A stretch of DNA of 10,068 bases from Candidatus Nanohalarchaeota archaeon (GTDB lineage Archaea > EX4484-52 > JAADEF01), in the NCBI GenBank assembly GCA_013153555.1, contig JAADEF010000053.1, positions 1-10,068 of the forward strand. Reading direction: 5' to 3'. The notes under the pieces are model-generated. The model had not been told where the DNA came from, searched no databases, and saw only the letters and a list, made by a program, of their open reading frames with translations. This document shows, in pieces, positions 1 to 5,398 of the stretch. Within the stretch, counting starts at the first letter, position 1. The number at the start of each line of letters is the position of its first letter. Made by a program: the position numbers and the translations under genes.

Positions 1-640
1 CATAATAGTGATTAGAGGTAAAGACTACACACTTTACAAAAAAACTTACGAAAGAATAATGAGTAGAGCAAAATATCTCTCATCTCCTTCCTCTATACTT
101 CACATCTTTTTAGATGTGATCGTTGATAATTTACTTATTGAAATAGATAAGCTGGATGATGAAATAGGGATGATAGAAAGCAAGGTTTTAAAACAAGAAG
201 AAAATGTGCTTGAAGATATTTATGTGCTTAAAGATAAAATCATAACGCTTAGAAGGTTGCTTCTTCCTATGAAAGAGGTTGTTTATGGATTATCTAAACA
301 CTCTAAATTCATCTCATCTAAGCAGGTTATGTATTTTAGAGATATTTACGAACACCTTGTGGTAGCAATAAATCAACTGGATTTGTTTAGAGATGCCACC
401 ACCAACCTTATTGACCTAACTCTCTCCCTTTCCCAACAAAAGCTTAATGAAAACATGAAAATACTTACCGCCATAACCACAATTTTTCTTCCTCTAACCC
501 TCATCACAGGAATCTACGGCATGAATTTCAAACACATGCCCGAATTAGGTCATCCTTATGGGTATTATTTCACATTAATAGCTATGTTTATTATAGGCAG
601 TGTGTTATTTTACATATTTAAAAAGAAAAAATTTATTTAA
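1..640 (+). CDS. corA: CorA-family Mg2+ transporter, C-terminal part (5'-truncated by window edge)
   Basis: This is an inner-membrane divalent cation channel of the CorA family, which works as a pentamer importing Mg2+ (sometimes Co2+ or Ni2+). The reading frame is open from the first bases of the window, so the GTG at 8 is probably not the true start. About 212 residues are visible against roughly 300-320 in the family, so the N-terminal cytoplasmic alpha/beta domain is mostly missing. Counting from the GTG, residues about 35-150 form the long charged stalk helix. Residues about 152-170 are the first membrane segment, ending in the signature YGMN (GMN at 171-173). A short acidic loop (HMPELGHPYGY) follows, then a second membrane segment at about 186-204 and a basic tail (KKKK). 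This is the canonical two-helix CorA end. It converges with the small gene on the other strand, overlapping it by 8 bases. The family call is firm; ion preference is not shown by the sequence. Confidence 0.93.
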   Translation, partial: IIVIRGKDYTLYKKTYERIMSRAKYLSSPSSILHIFLDVIVDNLLIEIDKLDDEIGMIESKVLKQEENVLEDIYVLKDKIITLRRLLLPMKEVVYGLSKHSKFISSKQVMYFRDIYEHLVVAINQLDLFRDATTNLIDLTLSLSQQKLNENMKILTAITTIFLPLTLITGIYGMNFKHMPELGHPYGYYFTLIAMFIIGSVLFYIFKKKKFI

Positions 641-881
641 ACAGCTCCTCGCTAAGTACTTTGCTCACAAACCTCAGATCAATAGGATTTTTCAATACAA
701 TAAAAACCTCTTTTCTCAAATCCTCTTTATCTAAATCTTCTATTTCAAAATCATCCACATATTCGCTGTTTTTAAGCATTTCTTCTAATTCCTTTTTAGG
801 TTTATTAATCAAAACGCTTATAGTTGTTACCAGTACTGCTTTACTTTCTGCAATATTTGCATCTTCTGCTCCCTTAACCAT
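633..881 (-). CDS. Small acidic orphan protein (82 aa), function unknown
   Basis: I do not recognise this protein. It is 82 residues long when started at the ATG at 881. That start is preferred over the in-frame GTGs at 890 and 884 because GGTGAT (891-886), a good match to the archaeal anti-Shine-Dalgarno, lies 4 bases before it. The first half looks like a beta strand (AVLVTTISVLI) followed by a lysine/glutamate-rich helix. The middle is very acidic (DDFEIEDLDKEDL), and a second strand-like stretch (EVFIVLKNP) precedes a C-terminal helix. There is no signal peptide or membrane segment, so it is probably a small soluble alpha/beta protein. It is the last gene of the minus-strand string, 53 bases after the 121-aa orphan, and may have its own promoter. 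A similar-sized frame on the opposite strand is serine/leucine-rich low-complexity sequence without a ribosome-binding site and is taken as its shadow. Confidence 0.7.
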   Translation of the reverse strand: MVKGAEDANIAESKAVLVTTISVLINKPKKELEEMLKNSEYVDDFEIEDLDKEDLRKEVFIVLKNPIDLRFVSKVLSEELFK

Positions 882-923
882 CACAATCACCTTAACAAAA
901 TTAAAAATAAAAAAGAATTAAGA

Positions 924-931
924 TTTTAAAA
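924..931 (-). promoter_or_regulatory. Possible TATA box for the 82-aa orphan gene
   Basis: On the minus strand TTTTAAAA (931-924) is identical to the octamers at the two stronger promoters at 6783-6790 and 5310-5317. Counting 26 bases from its centre puts a start site near 902, giving a leader of about 20 bases that contains the GGTGAT ribosome-binding site. The T-rich run just downstream (about 914-896) could instead end the upstream transcript. In such AT-rich DNA this is only suggestive. Confidence 0.35.
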
Positions 932-934
932 TAT

Positions 935-1300
935 TTATTCAATTTCTTTTAACCTTTCTTCACTTTCCTCTTTACTTTTGTCCTCTCTCTTGTTAAATTC
1001 AACTAGCTGTTCTTCAGTTAAAAGCAAAGACACGAATGGATCAATTTCTGGCTTTTTCAAGAAAGAGCTCAACAATATTTTTCCAGTGTAATGGCGCCTT
1101 TTAAATTCCCAAAACATGTAAAAATCAGGAAACCTTGATTTTATGGATCTATATGCATAACCATATTTACTTTCTTTTAATGGGTTTTGCTCTAAGAAAA
1201 ACCACCCTTCTTCCTCGCTTATCAAAATCCTGTAAAGAAGGGATCCCTTCTTTGTCCTTACTAACTGCAGTTTCACATCTCTTTCTTCTAGTACTTCCAT
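935..1300 (-). CDS. Orphan protein (121 aa), function unknown
   Basis: I do not recognise this protein. The start is secure: on the minus strand GGAGGT (1313-1308) lies 7 bases before the ATG at 1300, the strongest Shine-Dalgarno in the window. It overlaps the stop codon of the thioredoxin-fold gene upstream, so the two are probably translationally coupled. Residues about 1-30 look like two beta strands (VKLQLVRT, LLYRILIS). Residues about 32-75 are rich in aromatic residues (GWFFLEQN, YGYAYRSI, FPDFYMFWEFKRRHY). The last 30 residues are a highly charged lysine/glutamate helix, a probable disordered or coiled tail. There is no membrane segment or signal peptide, so it is likely cytoplasmic. 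The mixture of strands, aromatic residues and basic patches could suit nucleic-acid or protein binding, but nothing in it proves that. Confidence 0.8.
   Translation of the reverse strand: MEVLEERDVKLQLVRTKKGSLLYRILISEEEGWFFLEQNPLKESKYGYAYRSIKSRFPDFYMFWEFKRRHYTGKILLSSFLKKPEIDPFVSLLLTEEQLVEFNKREDKSKEESEERLKEIE
1234..1253. repeat. Perfect 20-base palindrome inside the 121-aa gene
   Basis: AAAGAAGGGATCCCTTCTTT reads identically on both strands, with no spacer and no mismatch. It lies in codons for the residues TKKGSLLY of the 121-aa orphan. It could be a protein-binding site or fold into a cruciform or RNA hairpin, or it may be coincidental codon usage. Function is unknown. Confidence 0.6.
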
Positions 1301-1305
1301 GCTCT

Positions 1306-1752
1306 CTACCTCCTTGAAGCAAAATAATCAATGCATGCAGGTGCATTAACTCCTGCCTCACAAACAAAAGCTAAAATATCTTCTGCATTTCCCTGCGTTA
1401 TGATAGTGGAGTTATTAGCAGTTAAAAGCTCTATTTTAGTTTGGTTGCTTTCAATATAATAAATGATAAGGTAGGGATATAAAGAACTTAATCTTTTAGC
1501 ATATTCTTCCAGCAAATCATAGCACTGCAAACATTGAGCATCATGATAAAATAACAAAACAGCAATGTTTCTGTCCAACAAATAATTTATCTGCTCTTGG
1601 CTTGGCCGTTCATCATTCACAAATTTTTTAGGAATCTCTAAGGATTGATAAGGTGTTTTATAAAATAATGCCATACCTATGCTACTTCCCACAAATAACA
1701 AAGTAACAAACCATACAGCTATCTTTGCTTTAGTTATTTTTTTGGTGGTCAT
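1306..1752 (-). CDS. Membrane-anchored thioredoxin-fold protein (CLQC)
   Basis: This is a probable thiol-disulfide exchange protein held in the membrane with its active domain outside the cell. It has 148 residues from the ATG at 1752, which is preceded by GAGG (1762-1759) at a 6-base spacing; TTG (1773) and GTG (1758) are poorer in-frame alternatives. Residues 1-10 are basic and residues about 11-31 are one hydrophobic helix, giving a type II signal-anchor. Residues about 60-102 match a thioredoxin core: the strand NIAVLLFYH leads into C74-L-Q-C77 at the start of a helix, then a second strand (LIIYYIES). A second cysteine pair, C131 and C140, sits near the C-terminus; it could be a structural or resolving disulfide. 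Several N-x-S/T sequons (about 103-116) fit an extracytoplasmic location. It overlaps the upstream nuclease gene by 23 bases and touches the downstream 121-aa gene. It is short for a full thioredoxin after the anchor, and I see no clear cis-proline motif, so partner and direction (oxidase or reductase) are unknown. Confidence 0.82.
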   Translation of the reverse strand: MTTKKITKAKIAVWFVTLLFVGSSIGMALFYKTPYQSLEIPKKFVNDERPSQEQINYLLDRNIAVLLFYHDAQCLQCYDLLEEYAKRLSSLYPYLIIYYIESNQTKIELLTANNSTIITQGNAEDILAFVCEAGVNAPACIDYFASRR

Positions 1753-2596
1753 TGTCACCCTCTTGAGCAGCAATTATAGTTATTATTTTCTTTTTTATTT
1801 TTTTATAATTATCGCGAAAATAATGTTTAAGCTTATCGTCGCTAAGCCTCAATAGATCATTTGCATCAATCACATTTTCCTTTTCAAGCAGTTCCTTTCT
1901 AATAGATGGCTTAATATTGAAAAGAGTGAGAGGATAAGCTTTGTATTTTTCAATGAGGTGGTTTATTCCTTTATTAGGAGGGTAGTTCCATCCTAACAAA
2001 TAAACTCGTTTGCATTTAGAATATTTAATGGCATGATAAGTAAATTTTGTATTAGTTACAACCCATGCTTCTTTCACATCTATGCTATTATGCCTGCGAT
2101 GAGCCTCTCTAAAATCCATTAATCTTGCCCATTGACGCATCACCACACCCAAATTAGTAAGCTTTTTTTGTTTGTAATGGTGTTTACATTCAACAATGCC
2201 GTAGCCTTTGTTATTTCTGAGAAGAACATCTATTTCGTGATCTACGCAAAATCCTTCGGGATGAGGATATGGACTGCGCTGAGCATCATAACCCAAATAA
2301 GTAAAAAGTTTCGCTACAAAATGTTCAAATTCGTGAAATTCTGGATCCAAGAGTGCAAGCGCATCTTTTAAAGGATATTTTATGTATACCTTTTCGACTT
2401 TGTATTTTCTCAGCTTTTCTTTAACTTTTTTCATTATCTCCTTAGTTGTAATGCCGTCATAAATTTCGTTTTCAACTTCTGAAGCAATCTTTTCTGCAAG
2501 TTCATAAGTTGCGCCTGCACGCATACAGCTTTGCATAATTTTGCTTTTATCAAAATAATCTACACTCCCATCATTCTTAACAACTTTAATTACCAT
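1730..2596 (-). CDS. ATP-cone domain fused to Mrr-like PD-(D/E)XK nuclease
   Basis: This is a predicted nucleotide-sensing DNA endonuclease of 288 residues. Residues about 1-85 match an ATP-cone, the nucleotide-binding regulatory domain known from ribonucleotide reductases and NrdR: IKVVKNDGSVDYFDKSKI, then paired helices and the YDGITTKEI segment. Residues about 88-205 match the restriction-endonuclease/Mrr fold: a helix FEHFVAKLFTYLGYDAQ, then DHEID (D123 as the metal-binding Asp), then the strand GIVECKHH carrying E136 and K138. All three catalytic PD-(D/E)XK positions are present. A basic, helical tail (about 228-275) follows. The ATG at 2596 has GAGGG (2607-2603) 6 bases upstream and overlaps the end of cysS by 11 bases. 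Fusions of this type occur in archaea, but their biological role is, as far as I know, not settled; DNA repair, defence or replication control are all possible. No methyltransferase partner is next to it, which argues against a classical restriction pair. Confidence 0.85.
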   Translation of the reverse strand: MVIKVVKNDGSVDYFDKSKIMQSCMRAGATYELAEKIASEVENEIYDGITTKEIMKKVKEKLRKYKVEKVYIKYPLKDALALLDPEFHEFEHFVAKLFTYLGYDAQRSPYPHPEGFCVDHEIDVLLRNNKGYGIVECKHHYKQKKLTNLGVVMRQWARLMDFREAHRRHNSIDVKEAWVVTNTKFTYHAIKYSKCKRVYLLGWNYPPNKGINHLIEKYKAYPLTLFNIKPSIRKELLEKENVIDANDLLRLSDDKLKHYFRDNYKKIKKKIITIIAAQEGDNDHQKNN

Positions 2597-4040
2597 AGTT
2601 TTCCCTCACAATAATGGTGCGGTAAGGTGCATCCATAAGAACATAGCCCATCTCTTCAAACTCTTTTCTAATTTTATCCGCTTCATCGTATTTCTTCTCT
2701 TTACGAAGCTTTTCCCGTAGCTTCATTTTTTTGTACACGTTATTATCTAAATTTAGAGGTTGAAGTTCAAAAGGCTGTAAACCCAAAATGTAGTTTGCTT
2801 TTTTCCAGAAATCATGTATGTTTTTTATATAGCTTATATAGCTCTGTTTTTCAAAGCTTTTCAAATTTTTATCTAATAATTCCATGGTTTTATGGAAAGC
2901 ATCTATTTGTTCAAACAAAACCATAAATGCTTTTTCTGTGTGAAAATCATTTTCCAAAGTTTCTAAAAATTCGTCAAAATAGATTTTTTCTTTTAAAAGC
3001 TTATCACCTTCCAGCACATCAGCATCGTGAGAATCTATGAACCACAGCTCATATGACAGCCTTTTCAAAAAATTAAGAATTCTTATTTCTTTTGCCTTCG
3101 CATCTTCTAATGCCTTTTCATTATAATCAATATCCTTTCTGTAATGCGCACTTAGAAGAAATATCCTTAACTGTAAAGGAGTATATGCTTTCAAAGCATC
3201 TTTTAGTGCAACAAAATTCTTTAAGCTTTTGCTCATCTTTTCTCCTTTAATATTTACAAAATGCACATGCATCCAATACTTAGCAAAAGGCTTACCCGTA
3301 GCGGATTCGCTTTGTGCAATCTCATTTTCATGATGGGGAAAAATTAAATCTTTTCCTCCGCCGTGAATATCTAATGTTTCTCCTAAGTAATGCATACTCA
3401 TGGCAGAACATTCTATATGCCATCCTGGTCTTCCTAACCCACAGCAGTTAGATTCAAAAACAGTTCCTGCCAATTCATCATCTTTTTTAGGAAACTTCCA
3501 TAAAGCAAAATCCTTCACATCCTTTTTTTCAGGATTAGGTTCTATTCTATGCTTATTTAATTCCTCTAAGTTTTGATGAGATAGCTTCCCATACTCTTTA
3601 AATAAAGGCACATGAAAATAAATGCCATCTGAGATCTCATAAGCAATACCTTTTTCTTTTAAAATTTGAATGAGCTTATCAATTTGCCTTATATGATCGC
3701 TTACTTTTGGTTCTTTCCATGGATCCAAAACATTAAGACGCTTTAAATGTTTTTTATAACTGCGCATGTAATGCTCAGCAATTTCTTTATAAGTTTTATT
3801 CTCTTTAATTGCTTTCTTAATAATTTTATCATCTACATCTGTTATGTTTCGTACATACTTAACATCATAACCCTTAAACAAAAAAAACCTATGCACTACA
3901 TCAAAAAACACGGCAGTACGAGCATGGCCTATGTGAGCTTCATCATAAGGAGTAATTCCACATACATACATTTTAACTTCTTTAGATTTTTGAGGTAAGA
4001 ATTCCTCAATTTTCTGGCTTAATGTGTTGTATATCTTCAT
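2586..4040 (-). CDS. cysS: Cysteinyl-tRNA synthetase
   Basis: This is the class Ia synthetase charging tRNA-Cys with cysteine in the cytoplasm. It is full length at 484 residues (E. coli enzyme about 461). The HIGH motif is at residues 36-39 (AHIGHAR) and KMSKS at 268-272. The cysteine-binding zinc ligands are all in place: C27 (YVCG), C211 (WHIEC), H236 and E240 (FPHHENE). The C-terminal anticodon-binding region ends in the usual YDEADKIRKEFEEMGYVLMD segment. One oddity is that the segment before GRPGWHIEC reads FESNCCGLG, where most family members have a W/F-x-SPWG-type sequence. The ATG at 4040 is preceded by a purine-rich AGGTGGGG and lies 35 bases inside the end of the antiporter gene. 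The nuclease gene overlaps its 3' end by 11 bases, so these genes are very probably co-transcribed. A complete CysRS suggests the direct charging route rather than sole reliance on the SepRS/SepCysS pathway. Confidence 0.97.
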   Translation of the reverse strand: MKIYNTLSQKIEEFLPQKSKEVKMYVCGITPYDEAHIGHARTAVFFDVVHRFFLFKGYDVKYVRNITDVDDKIIKKAIKENKTYKEIAEHYMRSYKKHLKRLNVLDPWKEPKVSDHIRQIDKLIQILKEKGIAYEISDGIYFHVPLFKEYGKLSHQNLEELNKHRIEPNPEKKDVKDFALWKFPKKDDELAGTVFESNCCGLGRPGWHIECSAMSMHYLGETLDIHGGGKDLIFPHHENEIAQSESATGKPFAKYWMHVHFVNIKGEKMSKSLKNFVALKDALKAYTPLQLRIFLLSAHYRKDIDYNEKALEDAKAKEIRILNFLKRLSYELWFIDSHDADVLEGDKLLKEKIYFDEFLETLENDFHTEKAFMVLFEQIDAFHKTMELLDKNLKSFEKQSYISYIKNIHDFWKKANYILGLQPFELQPLNLDNNVYKKMKLREKLRKEKKYDEADKIRKEFEEMGYVLMDAPYRTIIVRENYGN

Positions 4041-5241
4041 TACCCCACCTTTCTTTTATCATTGCAAATAGAGAAGAAAGCAGTATGCTATAAAATACCA
4101 AAGAAATGGCTACATTTAAAATGCTTTCTGGCGCACCATACTTCAACATCATTAAACTTAAAATTACTACGCCTATGCCCTTAGGCATGAAAACGGCAGG
4201 AAACCATTTTTCTTCAAACTTAAATAAAGAAAACATAATATATCTCACAGCAGCAATAGAAATCAAAATACTTAATGAAATAATGGTGGTGGTTAAATCA
4301 AATTTCCAAAGCAATCCAACCATCACAAAAAACAAAACTTTTAAAACAAAAGAAAGCTGTTCTGTTGATGAAAAAATAGTTTTTCCTACTAATTTTTTAG
4401 AATAATCCATCTTAAAAGACTTTGAAATTGCAGAAATATTACCTAATATCAGCCCAAAAATAAAAATTGCTATGGGTGCTGATCCGCCATAATACTGCAT
4501 AAACCAATAAAGTATAAAAATATAAGCCAATGTCAGCAAATACTTATAATTGCTAAACACTTCTGTATTCTCTATTTTGCTAAGCACGCTTAACCATACA
4601 AATGCTGCAACAGTTCCAAAAACAATAGCTATAGATGCGCTTGAAAGCATGTTTTTTATGATGAGGTTAAAAGTTTCAGTGCTTATTTCTTTTTGCTGTT
4701 GCATATATAGCAAAAAGGTAATTACAAACAAAATGCTCAATGCATCTGTTAAAGTTGCTTCTATCTTAAAGAAGTTTTTTAATGACTCTTTTATTTTGAG
4801 TTTTGAAAGCAAGGGATAAGTGACGATGCTTGCGGTGCCTGTAATGAGAAAAGAAAAAGAAAGCAGAGCAAAAGTGTTCATATCAAAAATCTTTGAAATT
4901 TTTAATCCAGCAAATACAACTAAACTGCTCACAATATAAATAAGAGTTGCTATGCCTGCGGATTTTTTAAAATCCCTAAAAAAGCTTTTTAGGTTAAGAT
5001 TAAGACCACCTTCAAAAATAACTATTAGTAAGGCAAAAGTTGTAAAAAGCTGTGTAAAAAAGCTTTGAAGTATTTGTTCAGAAGTAAAAAGCTTTAATCC
5101 ATGAACGCCCATGGCTATGCCCGCAAGTATAAGAATTAAAACATCAGGTAAACCTGTTTTGAGAAATATGTACTCTGCAACAGTTCCTAAAATTAAAATT
5201 AATGATAAAATAAGCAGTACTAATTCTGTGGTTAAGCTCAT
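4006..5241 (-). CDS. Monovalent cation/proton antiporter (CPA superfamily)
   Basis: This is a polytopic membrane exchanger of the sodium/proton antiporter superfamily, 411 residues, with about 12-13 hydrophobic segments filling the sequence to about residue 395. Recognisable motifs are FEGGLNLNL (76-84), TGTASIVTYPLL (134-145), the EATLTDAL core (161-168, with D166 at the expected ion/proton-binding position), FFVMVGL (304-310), VRY (R333) and MPKGIGVVIL (352-361). By my recalled alignment to NhaP proteins, the Asp of the TDP motif is Gly135 here and the ND pair is TD (165-166). The first of these resembles KefB/CPA2-like sequences, so the transported ion (Na+, K+ or other) should not be assumed. 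No C-terminal TrkA/RCK regulatory domain is attached. It is the first gene of the minus-strand string, with a TATA box placed for a leaderless start at the ATG at 5241, and it overlaps cysS by 35 bases. Confidence 0.9.
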   Translation of the reverse strand: MSLTTELVLLILSLILILGTVAEYIFLKTGLPDVLILILAGIAMGVHGLKLFTSEQILQSFFTQLFTTFALLIVIFEGGLNLNLKSFFRDFKKSAGIATLIYIVSSLVVFAGLKISKIFDMNTFALLSFSFLITGTASIVTYPLLSKLKIKESLKNFFKIEATLTDALSILFVITFLLYMQQQKEISTETFNLIIKNMLSSASIAIVFGTVAAFVWLSVLSKIENTEVFSNYKYLLTLAYIFILYWFMQYYGGSAPIAIFIFGLILGNISAISKSFKMDYSKKLVGKTIFSSTEQLSFVLKVLFFVMVGLLWKFDLTTTIISLSILISIAAVRYIMFSLFKFEEKWFPAVFMPKGIGVVILSLMMLKYGAPESILNVAISLVFYSILLSSLFAMIKERWGNEDIQHIKPEN

Positions 5242-5264
5242 ATTAAGAATATAAGAACGTTAAG

Positions 5265-5272
5265 TATATAAA
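5265..5272 (-). promoter_or_regulatory. TATA box for the antiporter-cysS operon (leaderless)
   Basis: On the minus strand TTTATATA (5272-5265) is centred about 27 bases before the A of the antiporter ATG (5241). This is the usual archaeal TATA-to-start distance, so transcription should begin at or within a base or two of the start codon. No Shine-Dalgarno is visible between the two, which agrees with a leaderless mRNA. Confidence 0.65.
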
Positions 5273-5309
5273 GCTTAAAGGAACTGCCGTAAATTATAAA
5301 ACAAAGGTA

Positions 5310-5317
5310 TTTTAAAA
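5310..5317 (+). promoter_or_regulatory. TATA box for the box C/D sRNA and PAP2-kinase gene
   Basis: TTTTAAAA (5310-5317) is the same octamer used at 6783-6790. Its centre plus 26 bases falls at 5339-5340, the first base pair of the predicted sRNA stem. A second TATA-like TTTAAA at 5321-5326 would start transcription near 5349, inside the sRNA, so the first is the better fit. If the fusion gene uses the same promoter it would have a leader of about 40-50 bases. Confidence 0.6.
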
Positions 5318-5339
5318 TTATTTAAACCATATAAGGTAT

Positions 5340-5398
5340 AAGGGATGATTACATTCAGCCTTGTCTGAGTAGTGATGTAAGATGGGCGGTATGACCTT
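5340..5398 (+). ncRNA. Box C/D guide sRNA, double guide against 16S rRNA
   Basis: A 59-base box C/D sRNA directing 2'-O-methylation through L7Ae, Nop5 and fibrillarin. In order: stem strand AAGG (5340-5343), box C ATGATTA (5345-5351), guide 1 (5352-5364), box D' CTGA (5365-5368), a 3-base spacer, box C' GTGATGT (5372-5378), guide 2 (5379-5390), box D ATGA (5391-5394), stem strand CCTT (5395-5398), then six T (5400-5405). AAGG pairs with CCTT and leaves a 3-nt bulge, as in a kink-turn. Guide 1 pairs over 11 bp (one G.U) with the archaeal 16S sequence GCAAGGCUGAA near 898-908. Guide 2 pairs over 10 bp (one G.U) with ACCGCCCGUC at 1398-1407. By the five-bases-from-box-D rule the targets are G902 and C1402 in E. 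coli numbering. The 16S sequences are recalled, not present in this window. A promoter sits at the right distance. It overlaps the start of the next gene. Confidence 0.82.

Noticed and set aside
661..921. 86-codon open frame on the + strand opposite the 82-aa gene
   Set aside because: Its product is serine/leucine low-complexity sequence typical of a reversed lysine/glutamate-rich gene, and it has no ribosome-binding site. The minus-strand gene has GGTGAT well placed before its ATG.
1135..1367. Short open frames on both strands around the 121-aa gene start
   Set aside because: They overlap two better supported genes with strong start signals, and their compositions are unlike real proteins.
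1604..1616. A perfect box C sequence (ATGATGA) on the minus strand, considered as another C/D sRNA
   Set aside because: It lies in the thioredoxin-fold coding sequence and has no CTGA box at a suitable distance. Similar isolated hits near 3476, 3940 and 8886 fail for the same reason.
1753..1773. Earlier starts (TTG 1773, GTG 1758) for the thioredoxin-fold gene
   Set aside because: The ATG at 1752 has GAGG 6 bases upstream, while the earlier codons lack a comparable site and would lengthen the overlap with the nuclease gene.
2132..4819. Several + strand frames of 79-99 codons inside the nuclease, cysS and antiporter genes
   Set aside because: All are antisense to proteins whose motifs are intact, and none has a promoter or ribosome-binding site.
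5372..5376. GTGAT as an ordinary Shine-Dalgarno only, with no sRNA
   Set aside because: It is a fair alternative for this one element. However, it does not explain the D' box, the matching stem, the compensated C/D boxes, or two independent complementarities to 16S rRNA.
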